Assembly (NCBI GenBank): GCA_029448655.1
Contig: JACCLO010000004.1
Coordinates: forward strand, 2,914,001 to 2,978,000
DNA: 64,000 nt
Reading direction: 5' to 3'
Source of the DNA: Wolfiporia cocos
Lineage: Eukaryota > Basidiomycota > Agaricomycetes > Polyporales > Phaeolaceae
Positions within the stretch are counted from its first letter, which is position 1. Each line of letters starts with the position of its first letter. The translations under genes and the position numbers were made by a program. The notes beneath the pieces were generated by a model, which saw nothing but the letters and a program-made list of their open reading frames with translations, searched no databases and was not told where the DNA came from. Positions 23,816-36,345 of the stretch are shown in pieces.

Positions 23816-26800
23816 ATGCAGGACTCTCCCCCGCCCAGACAAGCCTCCGCGTCCCGGCGGCGCGAGCCCCCCTCTGCGCAGCCCAACCTCGCAGACAAGT
23901 TTGTTGCCTTCCAGCGCAGGCAGGCCGCGTACGTCCCGCTCCCGTCAATTGATGACTCCCGCTGATCGCCACCCCGACTGCGCCCACAGCGCGACAAAAC
24001 CGCGCGAAAAAGCAGAGCGGCCTCCCGCTGTCTCCCCTTCCACCGCCCGCCCCATCCGCACACTGCACGCGCCCCCCCTTCCCTCCCCCTCCCCCACGCC
24101 GCACGCCGTCGTCCAGCAGGGCTCCCCCGCCGCGATGGACGCCGACGCCGACGAGTTCTCCCGCCGCCTCAGGATCTCCGCCCACTCGCCGCGCAGCGCG
24201 CACGCGCGCACGCAGGCGGGGCCCTCCGCCAGCCCCGGCAGGCTCTACAACCCCAACGCGGACCACGGCCGCAGGCAGGCGTTCTCCGCCGAGCCGGACA
24301 GCATGTCCGACGCCGCGTCCAGCTCATACGCGCCCCGCGGGCCCGTCCCGCAGGGCCCCCGCGCACACCCGCCGGCGTCCTCCCGCGCCGCGGCCGACTC
24401 GCACCGCCAGCTGTTCGACCACCGCAAGGACGACCCCGTCCGCTTCTCCGTGCTCGCGCGCCCGCAGGTCTCGCCGAAGGGCGCGCCCAATGCCGGCCGG
24501 CCGCCTCCCACGCCAAAGTCGTCCGGGGACTACGTCTCCGCGTCCTCGACGTCCTCTGCGTCGTATGCGCAGAGCACGATCTCCTCGAATTTTACCCTCT
24601 CGACCACAAGCGACTCCTCGGCGCCCTCGTCGCTATTCGATAATCAGAATAGCCGCGCGCGCCGGTCCGAGGATAGCGCGTCGAGCACCAATGCTTTCTC
24701 GATGCAGCTCAAGAAGCTGTATCGAGAAATCACCGCTCTCGAGACCAAGATCCAAAGCGAGGACCGAGACAAGGACCGGGAGGACGGCGAGCGGGATGCG
24801 CCCCGTGTTGGTGTGCTCGTAAAGTCGCGCAACGGCGCGGCGCCGGAGCTGAAGGGAGATGAGCAGGAGAAGGACAAGTGGAGACGATTAATGCAAGATC
24901 ATAAAGAGTGCGTGCGATCATACTGATGACAGTCCATCGTCCTGATCTGCATGATTTGCCAATCATAGTCTCGCCGAGAGGGTACAGAACCTACTCACCC
25001 TCACACTCGCCCCTTCCGTTCCGGCCTCGTTGCGCAACATACCCGCAAAGTACAATTTGATCACCCGCCTATGGGCACATGCCTTCCACCGTCTGCTCGA
25101 GTCTCTTCGTCGAGCAGCGTCGCCACCGCACGAATCATATGTCGCACTTGAATACCTTCAGGTAGGTGCTGATGGCGCAGCAGGCGAGACAGCGTGTCAA
25201 ATGCTCATACGCGTCTAGGATTTCATCTATTATGCATACACCTTCTACACCGGCCTCCTGGAGGAGCGCAATCTGGCCGACCTCCGCATCAACTGGGTCG
25301 AGGCACTAGGCGATCTCGCGCGCTACCGGATGACCGCAAGCGCGCTCCTGGACAACGCACAGGGCGCGTCGGGCATGCTCACCACCTCGGCGCTCGCGAC
25401 TGCTGCGGGGACGCCGCGCGGGACCAGCGTGCGCTCCGGCAGCTCCGGCCACGCGGAGCTCCCCGTGAACCCGCCTGCACGCATCGACGACTCGCCACGG
25501 CTTGCTGGGGACGTGCCGAGTGTGGGGCTCGCGGCGGCGAAGCGCATGGAGCTGGAGCCGGAGCGCGAGCGCTGGCGGCAGATTGCGCGGGACTGGTACG
25601 CGCGCGGGCTCGCGGGCACGCCGGGTACTGGTAAGCTCCACCACCACCTCGGGCTGCTCAGCCGCGACAAGGACGGGCACGAGGAGGAGCTCCGGGGCAT
25701 GTACCACTTTATCAAGAGGTGAGTCGCATTGGGGATAGGTGGATACGGTGCTAATATGGCTTGTGCTAGCATGATTGCGTTCCGCCCGTTCGACACGTCA
25801 CGTGAGTCGATACTTCAGCTGTGGTCGCCGCTCGCGCAGAAGCGGCGACAAGCGCCCGAGGCCGGCCTCACGGAGCTGTTCGTGCTGCTGCATGGAATGT
25901 TGTTCACGAACATCCAGCTGGACGACTTCCGTGGGGTGCTCGAGCGCTTCGACGAAAAGCTGAAAATCGAAGGTGAGGATGATCCCGGTTCGCATGGGTC
26001 GCGGGCGGCGCGCGCCACGGTGCTGAGACCGGCAGCCATCCTTGCCAGCTTTGGCAAGGCTGGATGTCGGCCCCACTGCCCTGCGCCGCCGCCGGCTGTG
26101 GCGCGCGGATCCGCCCGCGACCGCACCCGTTTTGGAAGTGCGAATGCTAACGGCGGATGTGCAGGCGGATCGGTCGTCGAAGAGCGCGACTGGATCATGA
26201 TGGCCGTCGCGAACCTCGGCGCCGTCCTCGAGTTCGGCCGCGAGAACGCCGTCCTCCGCGGCATCAGCGCCCGCGACGCCGCCTTCCGCGCGGGCGTCCG
26301 CCCCGCCGACGCCGGCCGCGTGAAGCTCATGGCGAAGAGGGCCGACGACGACGACAAGAAGATGGACGTCGACGGCGACGACGCCGCCCCCGACGCCCGC
26401 AGGTTCGCCGCGATGCAGGTCTCGCCCGTGCTCTCCCCCGCCCCCGCCGCGCCCGAGGTGCCGCCGGCACTCAAGCTGGGCATGCAACTCACGTTTTCGA
26501 TGCTTCAGCACGCGCTGAAACAGCCGTTCCGCAAGGCGTCGCCCCACGCGCGCTCGACGCTCAGCCCGTACATTACCGTCGTACTGACCTTCCTGGCCAC
26601 TGCCCTCAAGGAGCCCACGGCGCTCGCGGTGCTCGAGCGCGCGGTCCCGTGGGCGGAGCTCGCCGGCTTCCTGAACACCATCCCGCGGAGGTGCCTGTTC
26701 CCCGAGCAGCAGAAGGAGCTCGCAGACGCGGTCCCGCTGCTGACGAGCGCGACGAAGCCGCTGCCGGAGGACTGGTGCCTGCGCGGGCTGGGGTGGGTCG

Positions 26801-28064
26801 GCAAGCGCGTGTACCCGCAGGGGTTCTGGGGCAGGGAGGCGAGCGCGGAGGAGCGCACGGCCGAGCTGGACGTGCTCGAGCGCGTCGAGGCCGCGGACCA
26901 GCGCGACGGCGTGATCGAGGACGGCGATGGCGAGGACACGCAGGCGGACGCGCGCCGCAAGGAGACGGAGCGCCGCTGGGTGCGCATCGCGCGCGCGGGG
27001 CTCAAGATCGCGAAGGCCGTCGACGGGTTCACGTACGTGCCCGCGCCCAACGAGAACGAGCGCGGCCAGTGGCGCATCGAGGGCGCGCTGGCGGCGAAGG
27101 TGGCGCAGTGGCAGGAGGAGGACCGGCGCGAGCGCGAGGAGGAGGAGCGGAGGCTGCGCGGACGGAGATGGGACGAGGACTCGATGGACATCGATGATGA
27201 TGAGAGCCCTGTTGCCGAGGACTTCACTGACGAGAGCGGGGACGACGAGGCGGATTCGGACGAGGTGAAGGCGTTGAAGGTGCGTTTGCGTCTTGGATCT
27301 CTGATCGTGATGGCATCTGAGCTAGGCTGACACACTCTATAGGCACGGCGTCGCTATCTCCAGAGCCTCCTCCAGTCGAATGCACGAAGCGAGTCTTCAT
27401 CTAGGCGACAGCCTCGGGGTCCATCAGCGTACAAGCAATCAAGATCGCGACCGGCCCTGCCCATCATCCCGGGTTACACAATTATCGTCATCGATACCAA
27501 CATTCTTTTATCGTCGCTCTCTATGTTTGCAACACTTGTCGAGTCGGTGCAATGGACCGTCGTCGTCCCGCTCCCGGTGATCATGGAACTCGATGGGCTG
27601 TCCGCCAACTTCTCGCCGCTCGGGGATGCCGCCAAAGCCGCGCTGGAGTACATCACCTCACATTTGCGTACGCACCAGAAGTCCATGAAGGTGCAGACCT
27701 CGAAGGGGAACTATCTCTCCAACCTCGCGATCCGCACCGAACTGGTCGACTTCGACGGCGATGAGGGGTCATGGGAACGGAACATGGACGACCTCATCCT
27801 GCGTGCTGCGATCTGGCAAGACGAGCACTGGGTCGATCGGTCGACACTGCTCGGCTCGGGTGCTCCAGATCGCGACACGACAGGTGCCGCCAAGGTCGTG
27901 CTACTCAGTTTCGATCGCATGCGTGAGTAATCCGTCGTGCACACCGCTGATCCGTGGCTAACTGACAGCTGTGCGCGTTGACAGTTCGTCTCAAGGCGCG
28001 TTCGCGACAACTGTGCGCGGCGAACGAGCAGGATCTGGTGTCCATCCTCGCGCCCGGGAGGTGA
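23816..28064 (+). CDS. EST1/SMG6-like protein with C-terminal PIN nuclease domain
   Basis: Large protein (about 1,150-1,200 residues) of the EST1/SMG5-7 group. In SMG6 the PIN domain cuts target mRNA near premature stops in nonsense-mediated decay. A disordered N-terminal part starts MQDSPPPRQASASRRREPP (exon 23816-23938, then 23990-24907). A coiled segment with LYREITALETKIQ leads to the 14-3-3-like TPR region (LQDFIYYAYTFYTGLLEE, HHHLGLLSRDKDGHEEELRG) and the EST1 helical region. The end is a PIN domain with VIDTNILLSSL, PLPVIMELDGL, NMDDLILRAA and VLLSFDRMLRLKARSRQL, supplying acidic residues typical of active PIN folds. The last intron falls inside DRML. The intron at 25973-26164 has 192 bases and no stop in frame. 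The PIN domain argues for SMG6 rather than SMG5/7. Confidence 0.88.
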
Positions 28065-29452
28065 CGCGCTGCCGCCCACCGCCCAGCTACGGCACACCTC
28101 GTACTCGTCGCATCGTCCTGATTGCTGCGCGTGGCGTCCGCCCGCGCTGCGACGATCCCCGCCCAGCGTCTGCGCATGTCGCGCTGGGTGCACTATCCCA
28201 TTCCCGTCCGCGGGCCCGGTGGCGCTGCTGCGCCGGGCGCGGCGCTGGCCCAATGGGACGCACACCCGTGCTGATTTGCAAGTGGGTTCCGATGGACATT
28301 AATCTAGGTCGGAGAACATTGGCTCGCTGGGTTCCCTTCGCTATTTATCGAGTTTTTTTTTTCGTTTGGGTGCTGATCAATATTCGCTACGCTCTGTACG
28401 CATACCCTGCATCTGCTGCTGCCGCCGCCACAAAGTACCTGTAATATTGTCTGTATCCTGTAATCACGTAACGCGTTCCTAGTCATCATGCCTTGCTGTG
28501 AGCGGTGCTGTGAAGTTTGGGCGCTGCGGCTATGTACTGGGGTTCCGTGGGTGTCGCGCGCGCTTGGATGGTGTATGTGGTTCGTACCGCACGCCTGCCG
28601 CACACCAATGATCCTGCCGCCTTCCATTGTGCCAGTGCGGAGGTGTACCTATCGACAGCACCTAAGGACACCAGGGTCTGGGCACAGATCGTCAAGGCCG
28701 ATAATTCATGATACCCGCTGTAACCGCCATACTACTCCCGTAGCGCCAGATGAGGGAGTTGACCTTCAACACAGATACGCCATGTCTGAGTCTTTCAATT
28801 TAGGGCACTTCGGCTCCTTATCGCATCAGTGAGTTCCCCTGACGCGGAAACCCCTGACCAAGAACTCGCAGTTCATTTCATTCCAATCAGTGCTCATTCT
28901 GGCACTCCGTTGCAATGCGGCATTGTATTGGGATGTCTTAGGAATGTCAACGACTCAATGCTGCAGTCACTCGAACAACGGTGCTCGGAGAGTGTGAAAC
29001 TCCCGTTGTTCGGAGATTGATCAGTTTTTGGCAGGGCCGCGGAGAGAATTCGTCCAGCCACAGGGAGAGCAGCACACTCCGATCCCGATCGCATTCTTGT
29101 GCACGATCGAGATGATGCTGGGCGTAATGCAGTGGGCGGGCGCCGTACAATAGCATCCTGCAGGCAGATACAATACCGTATCAATTACCGCCGGGACAAG
29201 CCAGGCGCCAGCCATGTATAGCAGTCCATCAGTGCTAAGTGCTAATTGCCATTCCTCTGATCGGACACACCACCGGAGGATTGGACGGCGGCTCGTCTGC
29301 GGCGTGAATCTAAACGCCTTGCCATCTGCTATAAAACATGCAGCCGTATCTCCTCGTCGGTACCACCTACAGTTCGCCGCTCCCGAGTCTCACGCCCCCC
29401 ATCCAAACTGGAGTGCTACACAATCCACCGTCGCCTACCCGCCCGCCGCACG
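28065..29452. other. Gene-poor spacer
   Basis: Follows the SMG6-like gene. The first 400 bases probably contain its 3' UTR, including a T-rich tract near 28353-28364. The open frames here are short and overlap on both strands. No domain, tRNA or repeat was recognised. Confidence 0.4.
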
Positions 29453-29733
29453 ATGCGTTCGCAGCTCAGACTCTACGAACACCCCAACTTCAATGTCGAC
29501 GAGAAGGACATGTCCCTCTTCACCACGATCTGCTTCGTCCTCGGGCTTGCGGTGACCGGCGCGCTCCTCGTGCTGATGATGTCGTGTCTGCTGCTCTGGG
29601 ATGAGTGCGATGTCTGTACGTACCGTCTTGATTGTGCCGACGATCGCGATTCGCGAGGCTGATTAAGCACATAGCCCACGGTGTATTCGTTCGGCCAAAA
29701 TTCGTGCCTGTGCATCAGCTCCTGAGCCAATGA
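29453..29733 (+). CDS. Possible small single-pass membrane protein
   Basis: Two exons (29453-29615 and 29675-29733) with a GTACGT donor and a CACATAG acceptor join to 73 residues. The N-tail MRSQLRLYEHPNFNVDEKD is followed by one strongly hydrophobic helix (TICFVLGLAVTGALLVLMM) and a short tail ending LLSQ. The family is not recognised. The frame across the splice, the hydrophobic span and the ATG context support a real gene, but it is short and could be chance. Confidence 0.4.
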
Positions 29734-31585
29734 AGCAACGATCATCCGCCAGTGTATACATATGGGGTGCGTGCATCATTTCCCAATCGGCCGCCGCCGA
29801 TACTAACCGACCACAGATGCTCCGGCATCCCCCCAGGGCCGCATAGAGGCACCTTACACCTACATCACCGATAATGGATATCAAGCTGGATAACAATAAT
29901 TCGATCAAGACGGCCGCAGCCCGGCATACGCACTGTGGCTGAGACATGCCACCTACTTGATGGTGGTGATGGCCCGCGGCTCGCTATTGGCAAGATAGCG
30001 AAGGCGGGGATGGGGGCGACGAGCGATACAGCACAGATCCTCGGACACACCTTGTGTCATAGTCCCTAGCGTAGATTAGAGCTAGAAGCAGGGTGCAGAA
30101 ACGCCTGTACAATACGCAACCGTGTAGGATAGCCGCCCCACGGGGAGCATTTTTATTTGCTATCTATTACCTCCATCTGCTATTGCGAATGCGGTCAGCA
30201 CACACTAGAGATTTAAGATTTGCGAAGGCGGCGTGCCTCGCTTGGCTGCCGTGGGGACATCGCTGGCTACCAGCTCGCAAACGCATCATGAAACAGGCTA
30301 CTCAAACAGGATGTCATGATGTCAATTTGATTGCTATTGCGTAGACTCATTCGTGGTTGGCGGAGCGCTCGCCCTAGATCCGTCGAGGTAATCAATCTTG
30401 ATACCCTGCTCGGGTGAGTCGAGCCTCTCGGAGAAGCACCACGTCGGCCGGGCTTGATACCGAACGCCACACTCCTTGGGGAGATTAGCCTCACGAGCGG
30501 ATACATAGCGATGGGGGCGCAGCGTCGCACATGGTTGCGCTGGCACCGCCCAACAAAATCTGTCAGTGGCGTCTGCACGCCCACGGTGCTGCTAGTGCCC
30601 GCGCGACTGAGTGCCTATAGCTAGGTCCTGCGATCTGATTTCACTGATCCTCGTCAATGTCGCAGCAAGAAATTGGAAAATAGCCTGACCCGCCCATTAG
30701 CTAGCCTGGAGCACCCCGCGGTGGCGCCACAACATTTGTCATAGGGATTTCGAAATAGGATCCGGCAGGGCGCCAGGTAGGTCAGCGGCCAGGCGATGGC
30801 GTTGGGGGTGTCCGAAAAGGAGAGCCCGCCAAGCCACGGCAATGTTGGATGCAGAAATGGACGCTACCATCTTGTGGGTGAGGCAGGGACCCTGCCATAA
30901 GCGCCACAAGCCGGGCACTATTCAAGACGATCCCCCCCCCCCCCCAATACACTCGTATAGATAGTGGGCGCTCGCGATGGACTTGATTAATCATCGGGGA
31001 CAAGACCGATGGAATGCTGCTGGCCCTGAGATCTGAGACGGCTCAGATAGAATATAACATGTGAGCAGTGCTGTCTGGGACCAGAAACATTTGTCTGCCG
31101 TGATGATGCCATACTGCGTGTGCGCGAGTCGAACTGTATCCATCCTGTGAATGTCGTCGCGGTACTTCCTGATTGCAGTGTCAACATCACGCATGCATCG
31201 AGACGTACTGTACAGCCCATTGGCTCGGCAATGATGATAGCATTACGCGGTATAGGGCTCTAGTAAGGGACGATGCTACTAATGTTCAGCATGTCAACAT
31301 GTGCTAGAAATGCGGGCCTGCACCTTGATGACCTGCAGCATCACGCCTGTGAAGTTGTGATATAACATCCTCGCTACCAGGCTAGGACGCAGCATCAGTC
31401 CAGACTTATGCCAGCGAGACATGCTACCGCCTGCCACGGACCTTACACGTGTCGATATGCAAATCAAGGGCGAAATCGGACAACAGCAAGTAAGCCCAAA
31501 GGAAGATATTGATACCTTGTTTAAAATACAGGCATTTATGATTTGCTAAAGACTTCTTGCCATCCTATCAGCCTCTATCAACCAT
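29734..31585. other. Gene-poor spacer
   Basis: Nearly 1.9 kb without a supportable gene. Only short frames of random appearance occur on both strands. It contains a poly-C run and ends in the 3' flank of the NDK gene. Confidence 0.4.
30932..30945 (+). repeat. Poly-C homopolymer (14 C)
   Basis: Fourteen consecutive C bases in noncoding DNA. Length is likely to vary or be misread in assembly. Confidence 0.9.
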
Positions 31586-32269
31586 CTACTCGAAGATCCA
31601 CTTCGCCTGGTCGTTGGTGTACTGAACAATGCCCTCCGGGAACCAGCTGTTTGTTACGTTAGCGCGAGGAATACCCATCGGAAGAATGACACATACAGGT
31701 TGATCTCCTTCTCCGCGTTCTCGACGGAGTCGGAGCCGTGGCAGATGTTGCGGCCGACGGCAAGGGCAAAGTCGCCACGGATGGTTCCTGATCAGGTAGA
31801 ATTAGTTAGGATACGGCGAGACAGTGTTTTGCGGATAGTGACGCACCGGGGGCGGACGCGAGAGGGTTGGTCGCGCCAAGCATGACACGGCCAGTCTTGA
31901 CAGCGTCAAGACCCTCCCAGACCATGGCAACAACGGGGCCGGAGGCCATGTACGTGATCAAGCCGGGGAAGAAGGGCTTGCCCTTGAGGTCTGCGTAGTC
32001 TGCGTTGCGGTACGAAGTAAGCATATTCCTCCCCGTATTGGATCGTACTGAGATGCTCACGCTTCTCAAGGTGCTCGGGAGTCGCGTGGACGAGCTTGAG
32101 AGCGACAAGCTTGAAGCCACGCTGCTCGAAGCGGCCGATGATGTTGCCAACGATGCCGCGCTGGACACCGTCCGGCTGCGCAGAGCAGGTTAGCGACGTG
32201 TCGGACGCGTTGCGACGCGTCCCAGCTCACCTTGACCATGATGTAGGTGCGCTCCTGGATGTTGACCAT
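31586..32269 (-). CDS. Nucleoside diphosphate kinase
   Basis: Transfers the gamma phosphate of ATP to NDPs via a phosphohistidine. The model has the N-terminus [76 protein letters not shown] and the active-site block [18 protein letters not shown] containing the catalytic His. It ends [19 protein letters not shown], as in almost all eukaryotic NDKs. Four introns. About 151 residues, the family's usual length. A TATAAA sequence lies about 75 bases upstream on the minus strand. The divergent neighbour is QCR7. Confidence 0.96.
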
Positions 32270-32483
32270 GGTGAGTGTGCTGGCAAGGGCGGAATGGGAT
32301 GGAGAGATGGATGGATGGATAGGAAGGAAGACTGCAAGCGTGTTTTATAGCAGCGCCGATCATCTCGCTAAATCGGGCAGGTCGTAGCCACCGCACGCAA
32401 ATAGCGCCAAACATCTCATCTCGGGCAGTTTCGTCACGGACACCTGCAGCACCGCGCAAAGTACACTCGACTCTGCTGCCGCC
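32270..32483. promoter_or_regulatory. Bidirectional promoter region, NDK / QCR7
   Basis: Only 214 bases separate the two divergent start codons. The region includes a GATG-rich tetranucleotide stretch (GATGGATGGATGGAT) near 32304-32320 and a TATAAA on the minus strand facing NDK. Shared regulation is an inference from spacing. Confidence 0.5.
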
Positions 32484-33021
32484 ATGGTCCTTGGCCCTCT
32501 CGGTCCCTCGCTCGCGCCATCTGTTCTCAAGAACAGGTCTCTCTACAGGTGGGTCAAGCCTGTCGCGGACTGGTATGTCAACCTCTCCGGATGGAGGAAG
32601 GTTGGTTACAAGTATGATGACCTTAGTGCGTGTTCTTTCGGTCTCGGGACGTGTTTCTTGACTAAATCATATGCTGCAGTCCCGGAGGAACGTCCGGACG
32701 TCGAAAGGGTGAATATGTGACGCGGTATTATTAGTGCAATGAGTTAACGCACACCCACCAGGCTCTGAGCCGCTTGACTCCCCGTGAGGCGTACGACCGC
32801 CAGTTCCGGTTGAAGCGCGCCTCGCACTGCAGTGTCCTTCACGATATCCTCCCCAAGGACCAGTGGACAAAACCCGAGGAGGTACGTTACTTGTCCGAGT
32901 TCGGCTGCCCATGCTCACCTCGAGGCAGGATGTTCGCTACCTCACCCCACACATCGAAAACGTCGAAAAGGAGGAGCAAGAGAGGCGAGCGTGGGACAAC
33001 ATGGCCATCGAGAGGAAGTAG
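32484..33021 (+). CDS. QCR7: Cytochrome b-c1 complex subunit 7 (QCR7)
   Basis: Small nuclear-encoded subunit of respiratory complex III on the matrix side of the inner mitochondrial membrane. Four exons encode about 126 residues: MVLGPLGPSLAPSVLKNRSL, then WRKVGYKYDDL, a very short exon with PEERPDVERA, LTPREAYDRQFRLKRASHC, LPKDQWTKPEED and VRYLTPHIENVEKEEQER. These match the UQCRB/QCR7 family in order and length. The third stretch sits in a small exon of under 40 bases. The gene is convergent with transketolase. Confidence 0.95.
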
Positions 33022-33264
33022 ACTCTCCGTTTGTAGCCCCGCTTCCGAATCATGCGTCGTCCCATACATGTTCTCAGACTCTAGAGGAATCCGCGCATTT
33101 TCGCAGGCATGCATCTCACGGGACTTGACTTGGTTGCATCGGAACAATCCGCAAGGTGAGCGCATTCCAAGCAACAAGGCATTTCTATGGCATTATTACA
33201 CCGAAGTACATGTTGGAACACTTCCGCCGACGTCCCCTAAATCTGGAGATGCTCTATATTGTCC

Positions 33265-36077
33265 TCAGAAGGCCTTAACCAACGGCGAGACGACCTCGCC
33301 GCCCTTCTGCTTGTAGAAGGCCACGATCTTCTTGCTGATCGCAGCGATGTCTATGATGACGGCATTAGTACGACGTTCATATCGCTGATCTGCAGAGCCT
33401 GCACGTACTAGAGCCGGTGATGCCGAACTTCTCGTACACCTTCTTGTACGGGCCAGAGGCACCCCAACCGAACAAACCGAATTGCTGTAAAGCGCCAAGT
33501 CAATGATCTGCAATTCATTCCTCGGGAACTAGAGACCCTACCTCGTGGCTGTACTTCTGCCATCCGAATGTCTGCAGCGATATCCCCATCAGCATCCGCG
33601 CGATCTTCGGCAGGAGCATTCTAAACTCACCGAGAGCGCCTCGACGGACAGGATAGGAGCACCGCTCCTGAGCACGCTAAGTCTGTACTCCTCCGACTGG
33701 AGGTCGAACACGGACCAGCACGGCAGAGAGACGACGCGCGCAGTGATGCCCTCCGACTTGAGTTGCACAGCCGCCTCGAGTGCGATGCTGACCTCGCTTC
33801 CGGAGCTGACAATCGTGATGTCCTCCTTCTCCGCCTCGAGCACAACGTACCCGCCCTTGGACGCGGCTTCGATCGATGACGCCTCGAGGTTGGGCAGGTT
33901 CTGGCGCGAGAGCGAGAGGATCGATGGCGTCTCCTTGCGCGTTAGCGCCATGTAGTACGCGGCAGACGTCTCGTTTCCGTCCGCGGGGCGCCAGAAGTCG
34001 ATGTTCGGCGTGGCGCGGAAGTGTGCGGCGGTCTCGATAGGCTGGTGTGTCGGCCCATCCTCGCCGAGACCAATAGAGTCGTGCGTGGCTGCGACGAAGT
34101 CGTTGAATTGAGATGTCACAGAACCTCGCGAGGGCGGCACTCACCAACCCAGATGACCTGGTGCTTGCTGAGAGCCGACAGCCTCACAGCACCGGCAGCG
34201 TAGGACACGAAGTTCTATATACAATACTAGGATCATATTGCGAAGTCGAATACCACGAAGCACTCACCAAGAACGTAGCGACAAAGGGAATGATACCGCC
34301 GTACGCGTGCATGCCGTTGGCGATCGCGCCCATACCGTGCTCACGCACACCGAAACGGATGTACGTGCCCTTGTAGGTGCCCAGGCCGGTGCTCTCGGGC
34401 TGGAAGTCGATCATCGCCTTCGTGCGCGTCAGGTTGCTGCCTGTAAGGTCCGCGGAGCCGCCCATGAGCTCCGGCAGCAGAGGGGTGATGGCAGTTAGCA
34501 CGATCTCAGACAGCTTTCGGGACGCCTGCGCCGCGTCCGAGGCCTTGTACGTGGGCAGAGCCTTCTCCCAGCCGTCGGGGAGCTTGCCGGCGATGCGCCG
34601 CGTGAGCTCAGCGTACTCCTTCGGGTACTGCTGGCCGTAGGAGGCGAGCTGCGCGTCCCACTTCTTTTCGAGGGCAGCACCGCGCGTGGCGACCTCTGCG
34701 TAGGCCTTGTACGTCTCCTCGGGAACGTAGAATGCTTGATCAGCTGGAAGGCCGAACTTGGCCTTGAGCGCCTGAATGTCATCGGCCTTGAGAGCTGTTG
34801 CCAGTCAGCTAAGCCATTGATGACATGAGCCATTGGACATACGAGCGCCGTGAACTCCGTGCGTGCCCTGCTGCTTGGAGCCATAACCAATGGTCGTCCG
34901 AAGGCGAATGAGGGTCGGCTTGTTCTTCTCTTTTTGAGCCTCAACGATCGCATTGTAGATGCCCGCAAGGTCGCTGTAACACTCGTCCGTTCGAATACAA
35001 AGATGTGATAAAGTCGACAAAGACTTACCGGTCACCGTCATCGACGTGGAGAACCTGCCAACCATACGAGAGGAAGCGCTGTTCGACGTTCTCAGTGAAG
35101 GCAACGGCCGTGTCACCATCAATGGAGATATCTGTGACTTGTTAAACGTGTGTTCATTATGGATGTGGTCGTGATGCCTCACGGTTATCATCGTAGAACT
35201 GTACAATCAATCAGACAAGCTGATGCACTACACACGCAGACCACTCACGTAGATCAGGTTGCCTAATTGCAGGTGACCGGCAAGACTGGCCGCCTCACTA
35301 GCAACACCCTCCATGAGACACCCGTCACCAGTGAAGACTGTTCACATGTCATGTCACCGTGTGAGAGGAAATATTTCATGGGTGTCATACCATACGTGTG
35401 GTTGTTGATGAGCTCGAAGCCCTCCTTGTTGTAGAGGGCAGCAAGGTGCGCCTGAGCAATTCCCAGACCGACACCGTTGGCAAAACCCTGTCCAAGGGGA
35501 CCGGTGGTGACCTCAATACCATCAGTGTGTCCGGCCTCGGGGTGACCAGGGGTGAGCGAGTCAATCTGGCGGAACGCCTTCAGGTCATCCATTGAGAGCT
35601 TGTACCCCAACAGGTGCAGCAGAATGTACTGCAGAGCACATCTGTGGGATCGTTCAGCGGAAATCCCAAAGTCCCGACATCTGGGAGGCTTACGCATGAC
35701 TGGAGACGCGTCGACATTCTGATTAGGGACCTGGCTCGAGATCGGTACGCGATGGCACATACCCGTTGGACAGCACAAATCGGTCACGGTTAAACCATTT
35801 TGAGCTCTTGGGGTTCGCGTTGAAGAAGCTACGGACGCGTCAAAATCCACATCCCCAAGCTATATGTATCGCGTGCATACCGAGAAAAGAGGACGTGGGC
35901 GACAGGCGCCATGCCCATGGGGGCACCTGGGACGCGGGGTTAGTGGGATTCCAGGCAAATGGGGTGAGTCTATGCACCTGGGTGTCCCGAGTTTGCCTTT
36001 CCAACGACATCGGCCGCAAGGGCACGGATGGTAGCAATGGAGATGTCGTCTGAGGACTGCTTGGTGAAGCTGGACAT
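33265..36077 (-). CDS. Transketolase
   Basis: Thiamine-diphosphate enzyme of the non-oxidative pentose phosphate pathway, moving two-carbon units between sugar phosphates. The start is [19 protein letters not shown] with [13 protein letters not shown]. Key blocks follow: [32 protein letters not shown] (cofactor site), [18 protein letters not shown] (ThDP/Mg motif), [20 protein letters not shown] and [17 protein letters not shown]. The C-terminal domain ends [13 protein letters not shown]. About ten introns, many around 50-60 bases. The reading frame appears complete, and the length (about 690 residues) is normal for fungal transketolase. Confidence 0.95.
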
Positions 36078-36127
36078 GGCGAAATGCGAGGAGGGGAGAG
36101 GTAGAGTCGACGAGACGCGGACCATGC

Positions 36128-36133
36128 TATATA
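36128..36133 (-). promoter_or_regulatory. TATA-like box upstream of transketolase
   Basis: TATATA core 51 bases before the transketolase ATG within the 268-base divergent region shared with CMC2. Assigned by position. Confidence 0.4.
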
Positions 36134-36345
36134 ACGCGATCATCACGTGGCTGATCTGTGATCTGAAGTAATCTGGCTACTCACTCGCAGCTCATTTCTC
36201 ATCGGACCCCGCACTTGGATCAACTCTTCTCACCGCTCTCGGTCCGAGCGTTTTGGCTGAAGCATCGCGCTGATTTTGCTGACTCCTGAAACACTCTTGC
36301 GCTGTTTTTGACCAGTGACACCCACGTACAGCCCACCCAGGCCCA

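Noticed and set aside
23604..24266. 220-codon minus-strand frame
   Set aside because: Antisense to the disordered N-terminal exon of the SMG6-like gene; its Gly/Ala/Arg composition reflects GC bias.
25798..27335. Several 225-346-codon frames on both strands
   Set aside because: They shadow the strongly GC3-biased exons of the SMG6-like gene and have no domain of their own.
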